Below, one piece after another: positions 1 through 7,386 of a stretch of 21,115 bases of DNA. Position 1 is the first letter of the stretch, and each line of letters opens with the position of its first letter. Under the pieces are notes generated by a model. It was not told where the DNA came from. It ran no database searches and saw only the letters and a program-made list of their open reading frames with translations. The position numbers were made by a program, and so were the translations under genes. Source of the stretch: an uncultured Eubacteriales bacterium (GTDB lineage Bacteria > Bacillota > Clostridia > Oscillospirales > CAG-272); NCBI GenBank assembly GCA_934402395.1, contig CAKRTQ010000023.1, positions 1 to 21,115 on the forward strand, written 5' to 3'.

Positions 1-2654
1 CAGCCCGCGAAGATGTAACCAACCTTTGCGGGATCTGCCGGCGCCGTCACTGCCGTGCCGTAGTCCTGCGTGATGGGGGCGACCGCGCTTCCGCCATCCG
101 TATCGAAGGTGATGGTGTATTTGTTCGGCTTCCAGTGCGCCGTATACCTGCGGTCACCGGTGCTTCCCGTGGGAACTGTAACGCTCAGGTTATCTTCACC
201 GACAAGTCCGGTACCGCTCCAGCCTGCAAATGTGTAGCCGGTCTTTGAGGGGTTTTTCAGTGTGAAGTCCGGTGTGACCGTGCTGTAATATCCGGGGTTG
301 CCGCTTACGGTTCCGCCGTCAAGTTCGTATATGACGGAAAATGCATTTACGGTCAGCGTTGCGGTGTCGCTGTCGCTGAAACCGGTGTAAAGTGCCGCAT
401 CTCTTTCCACCGTGACCGTGATCTCAAACGTCCCGGGCTTTATGACGCTGAGCATATTGCCGGCAAGAGTTCCGACGCCGGTCCCGCCGGTAACGGCATA
501 GCTTATTTTATCATTGCCCGTCACGTTTTTGGCAAACAGGAACATATCCGAAATGTCAACAGTCATGCCTGCAAGGTAGTCAACGCTTTTGTCCTTTGCA
601 ATGACAGCCGCTCCGCCCAACAGGATGGTCGTCTCGCGCCGCACGACCTCGGTCATGCCGCTGCCGTCCGCCGCAGTGCGTTTGAGGGTGCAACGCATGA
701 TGTATCTGTCCGGGGAGACGTCCGGTGCCAATAAATTTGCGCCGCCGTAAAGCGTGCTGTGGTTGCCCCACGTTTTTATCAATCTTCCTGCCTCGTCGTA
801 CAGTTCGACCGTCATAACATCGCCGGGTCTGATATATGAATACATAGTCCAGCGCACGGCAATCACATCGTCGGCAAAATATGCGTCCCCATCGTTGGGA
901 GAGCCGAAAAAGTCACACAGGCGGAGGTTTTTACTGCAGCGCGGGCAGTCGGCGTTGCCGGCAGGATAGCAGGTCGAGCGGCAGATGCACTTTTCCATCC
1001 ACCCGGCATAAAGAGTCGTGTCCGCCGTTACAGCCGCGGAAAAATTATATATCTGCGTGCAACCGCTGTCCCGGTACCAGCCTGTAAAAGCATAGCCGTC
1101 GCGTACAGGCTCGGCGGGCACTGCGGCAGTTTTGCCATTCTCTACGGTCTGCCTTGCGTATTCGTAACTGCCGTTGATGAACGTCACATTGAACGTCCGC
1201 TCCTTTACGGTAACGGCACATGTCGCGCCGACACCCGAGCCGTCCGCGGCAGTCGCGGTGATGTTGGCAGTGCCTGCGCCGACCGCCGTCACCTTGCCGT
1301 TCGCATCCACGGTGGCAACGGACGTGTTATCCGAAGTCCAGATAACGCCCTGCTCCGCGCGCGATGTGGCGACCGAGGCTTTGAGCGTTTCACTGCTTCC
1401 GTTTATCAGCGAAAGAGAAGTTTTGTTCAGGGTGACGGAGGTGGCGCTCTCCACCGACTTGAAATATTTGCTGCGCCAGTAATACTCGGTGGTAACGGCT
1501 CCGGCTTTTTCGGTTTTTGCGCTTGCCGCATCGGTACCGTATGATATAGTGTTGATATTTTTGAATACCGGCTGCTTTGCCGTTTCGCTGTCGGTCTCTA
1601 TCAGTATCGCCTGTATCCCGGCAGTGATCTCAAGCGAGCAACGGTCGATGATCAGGCACTGATCCTGCACATTGTCCCAAATGTCGATACCATAGCTTTT
1701 TCCGTCGGAGCCGTTCATCGACTCGAGCGTTCCATGACAGTTCGTTAATGTGATCTTTCCCGTGCTTTCATTGTAAAGATTGCTGATATGAAGAGCACGG
1801 ACAGAAGCGTTTTTGTTACCCGCCGCTGTTTTACTTCCGGTTTTTGCAGCCAACGCCAGCTCGCAATTCGTCAGTGTGATGCTTTTCGAGTCAAGCAAAG
1901 CGAGCTGTGATGATATTTTTTGGGAAAAGAACCCGGCGTTAATGACAGAATCCGTGATCGTTATATCGCTGCCGTAGGCGAGTAACACACCTCCGCGGGA
2001 ATATTCCGTGGTCTGCATCGTTCCCTTTCTGTCCTTACCGAGGGTGCCGTTGAAGATGCAGTTTTTGATAGTGATCGAATATCTTGACAATCCACCGTTA
2101 GAGGTCCTTATCCCATACAATGAGCTACCTTCCGGGCAAACGATGTCCAGCGTGCACGTTTCAACCAATAGATCATTACTGCATGTTATTCCTATAATAT
2201 CCGCCACCTGACCTTTCGCTTTCGGCAGGGTGATCTTCAGTGTGTCTTTTTCTTTGTCTTTGCCACGAATAGATGCATTATTCAGGTCGTTGGGGAAAAA
2301 GTTGATACCGTACAGGTAGTACGGATCAGTGTATGTTTCCCCCTCGAACTTTATCTCATTTTTTCCGATAAGCTCGATCGTCGTGACCACTTTTCTGCAA
2401 TTGATCCCCTGAGGGACTCTGGTCACCGAAGCGGGAACCGTGATAGTCACGTTATCCAGCGTGAGAGTTTTTGTCGTCTTATCATAGCTGACCTTACCCG
2501 TTACACCGGAAAGGCTTCCGATGTTCGCGCTGGTAACGTCCTGCCCGCCGATCTGAAAGCCGTAGCTTTCAACATCCGCGGCAAAGCCTGAGGTTGGCAT
2601 AAGACAGATCACCGTACATACGGCGAACATGATGCAAAGCAATCGTTTTTTCAT
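1..2654 (-). CDS. Large secreted surface protein with Big2 and Listeria-Bacteroides repeats (3' end outside window)
   Basis: The frame is open from an ATG at 2654 to the window edge, so 884 residues are visible and the C-terminus is missing. A ribosome site (GGAGGAG) lies just upstream. Residues 1-26 form a signal peptide (basic start MKKR, hydrophobic core, ending SGFAA). Residues about 30-390 contain repeated T-L-T-L-D-N / I-T-L-T-N-C strands, as in parallel beta-helix surface proteins of Clostridia. About 400-482 is a Big2-like Ig domain (SVATVDANGKVTAVGAGTA). About 483-552 is a List-Bact repeat ending LYAGW. A six-cysteine segment follows at about 555-588, then a beta-rich stretch, and from about 770 two more List-Bact repeats (GYTFAGW, GYIFAG). 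This architecture is typical of cell-wall-associated adhesins or carbohydrate-binding proteins. The exact ligand cannot be read, and any anchor would lie outside the window. Confidence 0.9.
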   Translation of the reverse strand, partial: MKKRLLCIMFAVCTVICLMPTSGFAADVESYGFQIGGQDVTSANIGSLSGVTGKVSYDKTTKTLTLDNVTITVPASVTRVPQGINCRKVVTTIELIGKNEIKFEGETYTDPYYLYGINFFPNDLNNASIRGKDKEKDTLKITLPKAKGQVADIIGITCSNDLLVETCTLDIVCPEGSSLYGIRTSNGGLSRYSITIKNCIFNGTLGKDRKGTMQTTEYSRGGVLLAYGSDITITDSVINAGFFSQKISSQLALLDSKSITLTNCELALAAKTGSKTAAGNKNASVRALHISNLYNESTGKITLTNCHGTLESMNGSDGKSYGIDIWDNVQDQCLIIDRCSLEITAGIQAILIETDSETAKQPVFKNINTISYGTDAASAKTEKAGAVTTEYYWRSKYFKSVESATSVTLNKTSLSLINGSSETLKASVATSRAEQGVIWTSDNTSVATVDANGKVTAVGAGTANITATAADGSGVGATCAVTVKERTFNVTFINGSYEYARQTVENGKTAAVPAEPVRDGYAFTGWYRDSGCTQIYNFSAAVTADTTLYAGWMEKCICRSTCYPAGNADCPRCSKNLRLCDFFGSPNDGDAYFADDVIAVRWTMYSYIRPGDVMTVELYDEAGRLIKTWGNHSTLYGGANLLAPDVSPDRYIMRCTLKRTAADGSGMTEVVRRETTILLGGAAVIAKDKSVDYLAGMTVDISDMFLFAKNVTGNDKISYAVTGGTGVGTLAGNMLSVIKPGTFEITVTVERDAALYTGFSDSDTATLTVNAFSVIYELDGGTVSGNPGYYSTVTPDFTLKNPSKTGYTFAGWSGTGLVGEDNLSVTVPTGSTGDRRYTAHWKPNKYTITFDTDGGSAVAPITQDYGTAVTAPADPAKVGYIFAG

Positions 2655-2951
2655 ACTTACTCCTCCGTCCTGTTGTGTGAAAATTGGTTTCGCACCTATT
2701 ATATCATATACGGTGCCGTTTGTCTACACCGTTTTTGTTTTTTGTGCAAATGCCACGGAATTCCGCGCTGGCGCAAACCGGCGTTATAATCAGCCGTTTT
2801 GTCTGGCATTCATAACGCTTTGTACCCCAAGGACCAGCGAATGATGCGCCACCTAAAATCAGTATGGGAAGATACCCAAACATTCCTCCATAGCAACAAA
2901 CCCCTGCTATGTGCTTTTCTACTGTAATTATATCATAAACACAGCAAAAAA

Positions 2952-3248
2952 TCAACAGGCGTTTGTATCTCTCAATCGGCATTTTTGCGTACTCAGGTCA
3001 CTGCCTTTTGGGAAAACACAGGTGTCTGAGAGAGCCAATCCTCGCAAAATTGACGGTAAGTAAAATTCATTTCGTAGGTAAGTTCGTGAAGTCAATAAAT
3101 CAACAATGACTTTTTTTACATCGATAACTGACGGGGCATCGGCAAAATAAAATGTCATTTTCGCCCCGTCCTTTTCCATCTTCATAACCGGCTTTCCGCC
3201 TTCATACGCAAGGCGCAGCGTTTCTTTTTCTTTCTTTTCAATTTTCAT
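2952..3248 (-). CDS. Small protein, mobile-element accessory type, probably frameshifted
   Basis: A 98-residue frame starts at an ATG with a good ribosome site (GAGGAG, about 5 bases upstream). The first 55 residues are basic and charged (MKIEKKEKETLRLAYEGGKP, then FYFADAP and VKKVIVDLL). They look to me like the short accessory proteins found beside serine recombinases on clostridial elements, but that is recognition from memory and weak. The rest reads poorly. The +1 frame at about 2998-3090 carries a more protein-like run (YRQFCEDWLSQTPVFSQKAV), and the next frame at about 2960-2990 carries YAKMPIERYKRLL. A second, decayed gene or a multiply frameshifted one may therefore overlap the 3' half. 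The neighbours on the same strand are also broken (recD2 remnant upstream). Confidence 0.4.
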   Translation of the reverse strand: MKIEKKEKETLRLAYEGGKPVMKMEKDGAKMTFYFADAPSVIDVKKVIVDLLTSRTYLRNEFYLPSILRGLALSDTCVFPKGSDLSTQKCRLRDTNAC

Positions 3249-3684
3249 GTACTCCTCCTCACTTCATTTTTGCAAGTAAATACGCAAGATAGGTCTTATG
3301 CTACTCATTTACTTTGCCCTTCATATTTATGTCACGGCAAAAAATCAGAAAATGATAAAGCGTCTCGGGATTCTTCCCTATAACCATAGCAATGCGGTTA
3401 CAACAACGACGAATGTTCAATTTATTCTCAGACATGCCATAGTGGCATGCTCTGATATAAGTTTTCATAGGTTCGTTTGCAGCAATTCCTATCAGAGCAT
3501 AGGCATCACCTCCTTCCCAAAAGAATATACTTCCTGATATTTCTTCCAATTTCCTTGTAATCCATCTTCTCTGCTTCTCCTTATAATATATTTTACACTC
3601 CCGATCCCCGAATAAGTGTGCAGGTAGCAGTATAAGTGTGATTTCATACAAAAAGCTATAAAGAAACTCGATATTAGTAGCATA
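3249..3684. other. Gap with no recognised gene
   Basis: Two overlapping minus-strand frames cross this stretch (3301-3651 and 3492-3713). The longer one encodes 116 residues, including MKTYIRACHYGMSENKLNIR. Neither has a convincing ribosome site or a family I recognise. Flanked by broken genes on the same strand, this is most likely further degraded mobile-element or replication-gene sequence. Confidence 0.4.
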
Positions 3685-4425
3685 CTAAGCAGATTCGGCT
3701 TTATATCTCTCATTATAATGCCTCATCTTATCACTGCTAGAGGCATATCCGAGATCCAGCATATCGAGATCCCCGGCAGCAGGATCGTATTCCTTGATAC
3801 GACCTTCACCGAAGTCCACATATACGAGACACTCATCTCCGTGGTGCCGGATTTGTTTGACATATCCGATATCCCCATTGCTGACATCTTCATGGTTCTT
3901 GATCTGCATCACCTTGTCGCCCACACGGAATTTTTTCATTCCGTACGGTGTCTCGGCTTTGCCCTCAGCGGCAGGATTCACCTTTTCCCGTAACACCTGA
4001 TTGAGGGCATTGACACCTCATCCACGAGAATCAGGTCAGCATCTAGGTCAGTTGGCTGACCATAGCTTCCGTCATCTCTTGCTATCAGTCCAAACGCCTT
4101 ATGCACGGTGGATGCAGGATAGCCTGTGGACTGTGCCATCCGCCGTGCCGCACGCCCAGTAGGTGCACAGCAGCAGATCTCCGCATTCGGGTGATTTTTA
4201 CGGTAGATATCCAGGATGGCTCTTTGAATCAGCGTTTTACCTGTGCCGGGGCCTCCGGTCACGATAGAAAGCCCGCTTGTCAATGCCATTTTGACAGCAT
4301 CCCGTTGCTCAGGAGCAAGTCGCAGCTTCATTATGGCTTCTTCTCCATCCAATTCCGCCTCAAGGTCGGCATACTGTCCGCCGTGTGAGGAAATGGACTT
4401 GCCTGATAATATTCTGCCACGAAAT
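3685..4425 (-). pseudogene. recD2: RecD2-like helicase remnant with internal deletion
   Basis: The 5' part (about 3998-4425) encodes a superfamily 1B helicase: the sequence before the ATPase (LRLAPEQRDAVKMALTSG), Walker A GGPGTGKT, motif Ia CAPTGRAARRM and Walker B LILVDEVSM. It then goes out of frame (PSIRCYGKR, stop at 3978). The next frame resumes with LNQVLREKVNPAAEGKAE and the C-terminal SH3-like segment FRVGDKVMQIKNHED, then VYVDFGEGRIKEY and LDMLDLGYAS, before degenerating to a stop at 3685. Helicase motifs III-V, normally some 200 or more residues between these parts, are absent, so an internal out-of-frame deletion joined motif II to the C-terminal region near 4003-4010. The N-terminal domain is also missing, because the frame runs into a solute-binding lipoprotein fragment at about 4425. 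A further one-base shift near 4412 separates DFVAEY from LSGKS. RecD2 proteins act in DNA repair and on mobile elements. This copy cannot be active. Confidence 0.85.
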
Positions 4426-4665
4426 CTGCCTGAATTCCGGCGTCACTCCGAGCCTGCGGCAGGCTTCCCTGGCTATCTCCACATCAATCCCGGCAAAGTC
4501 TCCGTTGTCATCCAAATAGAAATACGGCGAATAAATATCGCTGCCGATAACAAGCGTTTCCTTTTCCGTCGGTTTTTCCGGTGCATCGGTCACCGCACAG
4601 CCTGAAAGGAACAGGCATATTGTCGCCATAAATGCGGCGACAAGTCTAATTATTTTCCTATTCAT
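4425..4665 (-). pseudogene. Amino-acid-type ABC solute-binding lipoprotein, N-terminal fragment
   Basis: It starts at an ATG at 4665, preferred over the ATG at 4674 because AGAGGTG sits upstream at suitable spacing. A lipoprotein signal with lipobox LSGC ends at residue 23, followed by the beginning of a type 2 periplasmic-binding fold: TLVIGSDIYSPYFYLDDNG, then FAGIDVEIAREACRRLG and PEFRQI. This matches the N-terminal lobe of polar amino-acid binding proteins, which are usually about 260 residues and are lipid-anchored outside the membrane in Gram-positives. After roughly 80 residues the homology stops and the DNA becomes recD2 sequence in another frame. The open frame continues only to 4360 with unrelated residues. 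No transporter permease or ATPase for it is nearby. Confidence 0.8.
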
Positions 4666-4685
4666 AAAACACACCTCTTTTTTAC

Positions 4686-5234
4686 TTACCGAAACAACCG
4701 CAGGGTACTTACGACAATTTTATTGATGAATCCCGACAGCTCCTCGCGGCTGTATCTGCCGTAGCCATCCACCACCACATGAAGCAATCCGTTTGAAAGA
4801 TGGATATAAAGCATATCGAGCTCCGCTTCGGTGGCGTGCTTCAGCTCCCCGCGCCAATAGTCGATGCTTTTTTCTCTCGCAAGCTCTGTCATTTTAGCGA
4901 GAATCTTTCTGTCGCCTCCGTGAAAGACCAGTACGCGGCAAGCATTATCGTTGCGCTCTATCATTTCATAGATGGCGCTCATCAGCGAGGTAACATCAAG
5001 CGACCGGATATATTTCAGCGATTCCTCAAAGCCCCCAAGCATTTCGTTTTCTATGCTCTCAAGCAGATCAAAGCAATCCGTATAATGTGCGTAGAATGTC
5101 GCACGGTTCAGTTCTGCAAGCTCGCAGACCTCTTTGACAGTGATTTTGTTGACCGGCTTCTTTTCAAGCAACTTCAAAAAGCTGTCCTTCAGCACCTTCT
5201 GCGTGTAGCGCACGCGTGCATCAGTCTTTTTCAT
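4686..5234 (-). CDS. TetR/AcrR-family transcriptional regulator
   Basis: I chose the ATG at 5234 (182 residues, MKKTDARVRYTQ) over an upstream ATG at 5378. GGGAG lies at normal distance before 5234, the TetR fold starts at this point, and the longer version would run through the promoter region. The N-terminal helix-turn-helix is clear at residues 31-51 (ITVKEVCELAELNRATFYAHY region), in the TetR manner where the recognition helix ends NRATFYAHY. The C-terminal ligand domain (about 75-182) resembles the DhaS-like TetR subfamily. It is divergent from the reductase gene at 5404, with 169 bases between them holding two overlapping promoters. Control of that neighbour and of itself is the likely role. 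The inducer is unknown. Confidence 0.9.
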   Translation of the reverse strand: MKKTDARVRYTQKVLKDSFLKLLEKKPVNKITVKEVCELAELNRATFYAHYTDCFDLLESIENEMLGGFEESLKYIRSLDVTSLMSAIYEMIERNDNACRVLVFHGGDRKILAKMTELAREKSIDYWRGELKHATEAELDMLYIHLSNGLLHVVVDGYGRYSREELSGFINKIVVSTLRLFR

Positions 5235-5325
5235 ACGAAAAACTCCCTTCACAAAAGATTTACAAAGATAAACAACACCGCCTGCCATCATGTCGGATAT
5301 CTTTCGGTTTCCCCAAAGCTGACGG

Positions 5326-5375
5326 TTGCTATTTGTAAGCATTTCTATTATACTGTAAATGTGAAAGATATGCAA
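5326..5375. promoter_or_regulatory. Overlapping face-to-face promoters for tetR and the reductase gene
   Basis: On the plus strand TTGCTA (5326-5331), 17 bases, then TATACT (5349-5354) points toward the reductase gene. On the minus strand TTGCAT (5375-5370), 17 bases, then TATAAT (5352-5347) points toward tetR. The two -10 elements share bases 5349-5352. A 5-bp inverted repeat, CATTT (5340-5344) and AAATG (5357-5361), is centred on the shared -10 and is a candidate operator. Confidence 0.6.
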
Positions 5376-5403
5376 CACTTATCTTGCAAAGGAGGTTGAA
5401 AAA

Positions 5404-6411
5404 ATGTATACAAAATACTTTGTTACTGGAGCAACTGGCTTTCTCGGCAGAGCGGTAGTACAAAGACTGCTCACAAAAGCGGCTGATATTTACGCTCTGG
5501 TTATGAAAGATGACCTGCTCACTGCCGATCTGCCGGACGGAATCCGCGTATGCATGGGAGATGTCTGCGACCCGTCCTCTCTCGATGCCTTCCTTGAAGG
5601 CGCGGACGGACAAAGCTGTGTGATACACTGCGCAGGTATAGTTTCAGTCGCCAGCCGCCCGGGAGAGCAGCTTTACAATGTCAATGTCGGCGGCACGAAA
5701 AATATCATTGACGCCTGCATTTCTCACGGAGTCGGGAAGCTGGTTTATGTCAGCTCGGTGCACGCACTTGCGGAAAAACCGAAAGGCGTCGAAATTGACG
5801 CTGAAACCGATGCATTTGATCCGAACAGGCTCGTTGGAGATTACGCCAAAAGCAAAGCTATGGCGACACACGCAGTTCTTGATGCGGCAAAGACTTCTCT
5901 TGACGCAAGCGTTGTGCTTCCCTCCGGCATAATCGGGCCGGGCGATACGGCGGGAGGAAGTATTACGGAGCTGCTCCTGTCTTTTCTCGCCGGAAAACTG
6001 CCGATTGCCGTCAAGGGCGGTTATGATTTCGTCGATGTGAGGGATGTTGCAGCAGGGATTGTCTCCTGCGCGGAAAAGGGTGTGCGCGGAAAGTGTTATA
6101 TTCTCTCCGGTCACTATGCCACGATCCGTGACATTCTCGAGACCGTCGGGCGCAGTACGGGCATAAATAAAGCCGTGTCGTACCTCCCTGTCGCGCTGGC
6201 GAAAATCATCGCGCCGTTCTATGAGCTTGACAGCATAAGACGAAAGAAAAAGCTGTTTTTCACGCCTTATGCCGTCCATGTGTTGCAAAGCAATGCACTT
6301 TTTTCCGGCAAAGCGGCAGCAAAGGATCTCGGCTATGCTCCGCGCTCATTAAAAGAAACGCTCATTGACACGGTAAAATGGCTGAAAAAATCCCGGTCTG
6401 CGGCTCTCTGA
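5404..6411 (+). CDS. NAD(P)-dependent epimerase/reductase, extended SDR family
   Basis: A 335-residue extended short-chain dehydrogenase/reductase. It has the Rossmann loop TGATGFLG (residues 8-15), the acidic cofactor-site strand MGDVCD (51-56), a catalytic Ser in YVSS (117-118), and the catalytic Y147 and K151 in YAKSK. The downstream FVDVRDVA motif (about 209-216) is typical of dihydroflavonol-4-reductase-like and epimerase members that act on small carbonyl substrates or nucleotide sugars. Length is normal for the family. The ribosome site GGAGGT (5391-5396) is strong. It is divergent from the TetR regulator and ends at a bidirectional terminator, so it is probably a single-gene transcript induced when TetR is released. 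A role in detoxifying reactive carbonyls is plausible from this pairing. The substrate is not readable from sequence. Confidence 0.92.
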   Translation: MYTKYFVTGATGFLGRAVVQRLLTKAADIYALVMKDDLLTADLPDGIRVCMGDVCDPSSLDAFLEGADGQSCVIHCAGIVSVASRPGEQLYNVNVGGTKNIIDACISHGVGKLVYVSSVHALAEKPKGVEIDAETDAFDPNRLVGDYAKSKAMATHAVLDAAKTSLDASVVLPSGIIGPGDTAGGSITELLLSFLAGKLPIAVKGGYDFVDVRDVAAGIVSCAEKGVRGKCYILSGHYATIRDILETVGRSTGINKAVSYLPVALAKIIAPFYELDSIRRKKKLFFTPYAVHVLQSNALFSGKAAAKDLGYAPRSLKETLIDTVKWLKKSRSAAL

Positions 6412-6458
6412 GAATACAGAAAGCACCGTTTTAAAGATTTTTTCAGCATAATTCATCC

Positions 6459-6493
6459 AAAAGCGACAGCTCACAAAAGAAGCTGTCGCTTTT
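6459..6493. terminator. Bidirectional rho-independent terminator
   Basis: A perfect 13-bp inverted repeat AAAAGCGACAGCT (6459-6471) and AGCTGTCGCTTTT (6481-6493) with a 9-base loop. The A-run on the left and T-run on the right let it act for the reductase gene and for transcripts arriving from the right. Confidence 0.9.
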
Positions 6494-6521
6494 CATTGTT
6501 TATATGGTTGCGCAGGTTGCG

Positions 6522-6698
6522 TCAGAACAGCTTTTTGCGTTTCAATAAAGTGTATCCCAAACCGGAAAGCACACCGACCAGCGATACCCCTGCCCCCCCT
6601 GCCGCAGCTCCCGCCGTGGTTTTCAGTGCCTGCACTTCTTCTTTGGTAACGGAAATACTTCCCGCTTTGTATGTGCTGCCGTCCGTTAATGTTACACC
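6522..6698 (-). pseudogene. C-terminal fragment of an unidentified surface or membrane protein
   Basis: On the minus strand the frame read from about 6698 gives AGVTLTDGSTYKAG, then SISVTKEEVQALK, a glycine/alanine-rich stretch (AAAGGAGVSLVGVLSGLGYTL) and a basic tail ending KRKKLF before the stop at 6522. This looks like the end of an exported protein: a beta-type segment, a GxxxG-rich single membrane span and positive residues inside. It has no start of its own. Upstream it runs directly into the broken tetR reading frame, so it is a remnant joined by deletion. I do not recognise its parent. Confidence 0.5.
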
Positions 6699-6821
6699 CG
6701 CACGCCTTTGCCAGTGCTTTCATGCCGGTTCCGGTCAATCCGTTTTCGGCGTAGCATTCAAAGCATTTCTCCATCCATTCCACTTTTTTGCATTATGTTG
6801 TTCCTGTCGCGGGCTTGTCAC
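6690..6821 (-). pseudogene. TetR-family regulator, N-terminal fragment with frameshift
   Basis: A GTG at 6821 has AGGAG about 9 bases upstream and begins TSPRQEQHNAKK. The frame then moves to MEWMEKCFECYAENGLTGTG and MKALAKACGC, which is the start of a TetR helix-turn-helix. The shift falls in an A6 run at about 6785-6791. One extra A would restore a continuous frame through AKKVEWMEKCF. After the CGC residues the sequence changes to an unrelated C-terminal fragment, so the recognition helix and the ligand domain are gone. An operator-like palindrome sits 25 bases before the GTG, fitting former autoregulation. Confidence 0.65.
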
Positions 6822-6845
6822 TGCTTTGTCTCCTTTTCTCTTACA

Positions 6846-6861
6846 ATGAATGTTCATTCAT
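6846..6861. promoter_or_regulatory. TetR-type operator palindrome
   Basis: ATGAATG-TT-CATTCAT is a perfect inverted repeat with 7-bp arms. TGAATGxxCATTCA-type palindromes are classical sites for AcrR/TetR-family repressors. It lies directly upstream of the broken tetR and probably belonged to it. Confidence 0.6.
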
Positions 6862-6902
6862 ACTGCCGTTATATCAAAGTTCGGAGGAAAAAGTAACAGA
6901 TA

Positions 6903-6918
6903 TATTCGTTTCCGAATA
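6903..6918. repeat. Short palindrome TATTCG-TTTC-CGAATA
   Basis: A 6-bp-arm inverted repeat with a 4-base centre between the tetR remnant and the HTH gene promoter. It is an operator candidate for either side. There is no other evidence. Confidence 0.3.
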
Positions 6919-6975
6919 ATGTTTTTTCATAAAGAAATTTTGCCGGAACCTTTGCGTGTTTTGTGCAAAAAGCTC

Positions 6976-7004
6976 TTGACATTATTCCAAGTTGAGAATA
7001 TAAT
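6976..7004 (+). promoter_or_regulatory. Consensus sigma-A promoter for the HTH gene
   Basis: TTGACA (6976-6981), exactly 17 bases, TATAAT (6999-7004): both hexamers match the housekeeping consensus fully. An inverted repeat TATTC (6983-6987) / GAATA (6996-7000) lies inside the spacer and overlaps the -10, a good place for a repressor. Transcription would start about 18 bases before the gene. Confidence 0.8.
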
Positions 7005-7028
7005 ATAGTTAGAGAGGAGATGTAAACG

Positions 7029-7247
7029 ATGTACGGCATAAAATACATTTCAGCTATTGAAGCGGCGGAACGCTGGCACCTTTCAAGACGCCGTGTGGTT
7101 GCTCTTTGCGGAGACGGTCGCATAACCGGAGCGCAAAAAGCCGGGGCATATTGGATAATCCCCGAAAATGCAAAGAAACCGTCAGACGCCCGTGTTAAAA
7201 CCGGTAAATATATCGGAACCCACGCGGCGGAAAAGGAATCAAACTGA
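7029..7247 (+). CDS. Small helix-turn-helix DNA-binding protein (excisionase-like)
   Basis: A 72-residue protein with a GAGGAG ribosome site (7014-7019). Residues 5-45 follow the winged-helix pattern of MerR/excisionase-like HTH_17 domains: YISAIEAAERWHLSRRRVV, then LCGDGRITGAQKAGAYWIIP, where the last part is the beta wing. Residues 46-72 are basic and probably disordered (KKPSDARVKTGKYI). Such proteins are common as excision or plasmid-control factors and as small regulators in Firmicutes. A consensus promoter with an internal inverted repeat precedes it, so autoregulation is likely. No integrase is adjacent, so an excisionase role is not supported by context. Confidence 0.8.
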   Translation: MYGIKYISAIEAAERWHLSRRRVVALCGDGRITGAQKAGAYWIIPENAKKPSDARVKTGKYIGTHAAEKESN

Positions 7248-7313
7248 AACAGAAAAGCTTTCATACACAGACCCGTAGGCGAAACAGCACAGGCAAAGCC
7301 CACGAGCCACACA

Positions 7314-7360
7314 TGATATAATACAAGGCATCGGCTTTGCACTGCAGGGTCGATGTCTTG
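7314..7360 (+). promoter_or_regulatory. Extended -10 promoter and 5' leader hairpin
   Basis: TGATATAAT (7314-7322) is an extended -10 without a clear -35. Immediately after it CAAGGCATCG (7324-7333) pairs with CGATGTCTTG (7351-7360), ten pairs including one G-U, with a 17-base loop. A T5 run follows at 7366-7370, then the ribosome site of the next gene. This could be a leader attenuator or merely a 5' stabilising hairpin. Confidence 0.45.
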
Positions 7361-7386
7361 CGGCATTTTTACAGAGGAGGTATATC

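Noticed and set aside
4800..5399. A 199-codon plus-strand frame
   Set aside because: It is antisense to the tetR gene and runs through the divergent promoter region.
5644..6288. A 214-codon minus-strand frame
   Set aside because: It is antisense to the intact SDR gene and has no recognisable domain.
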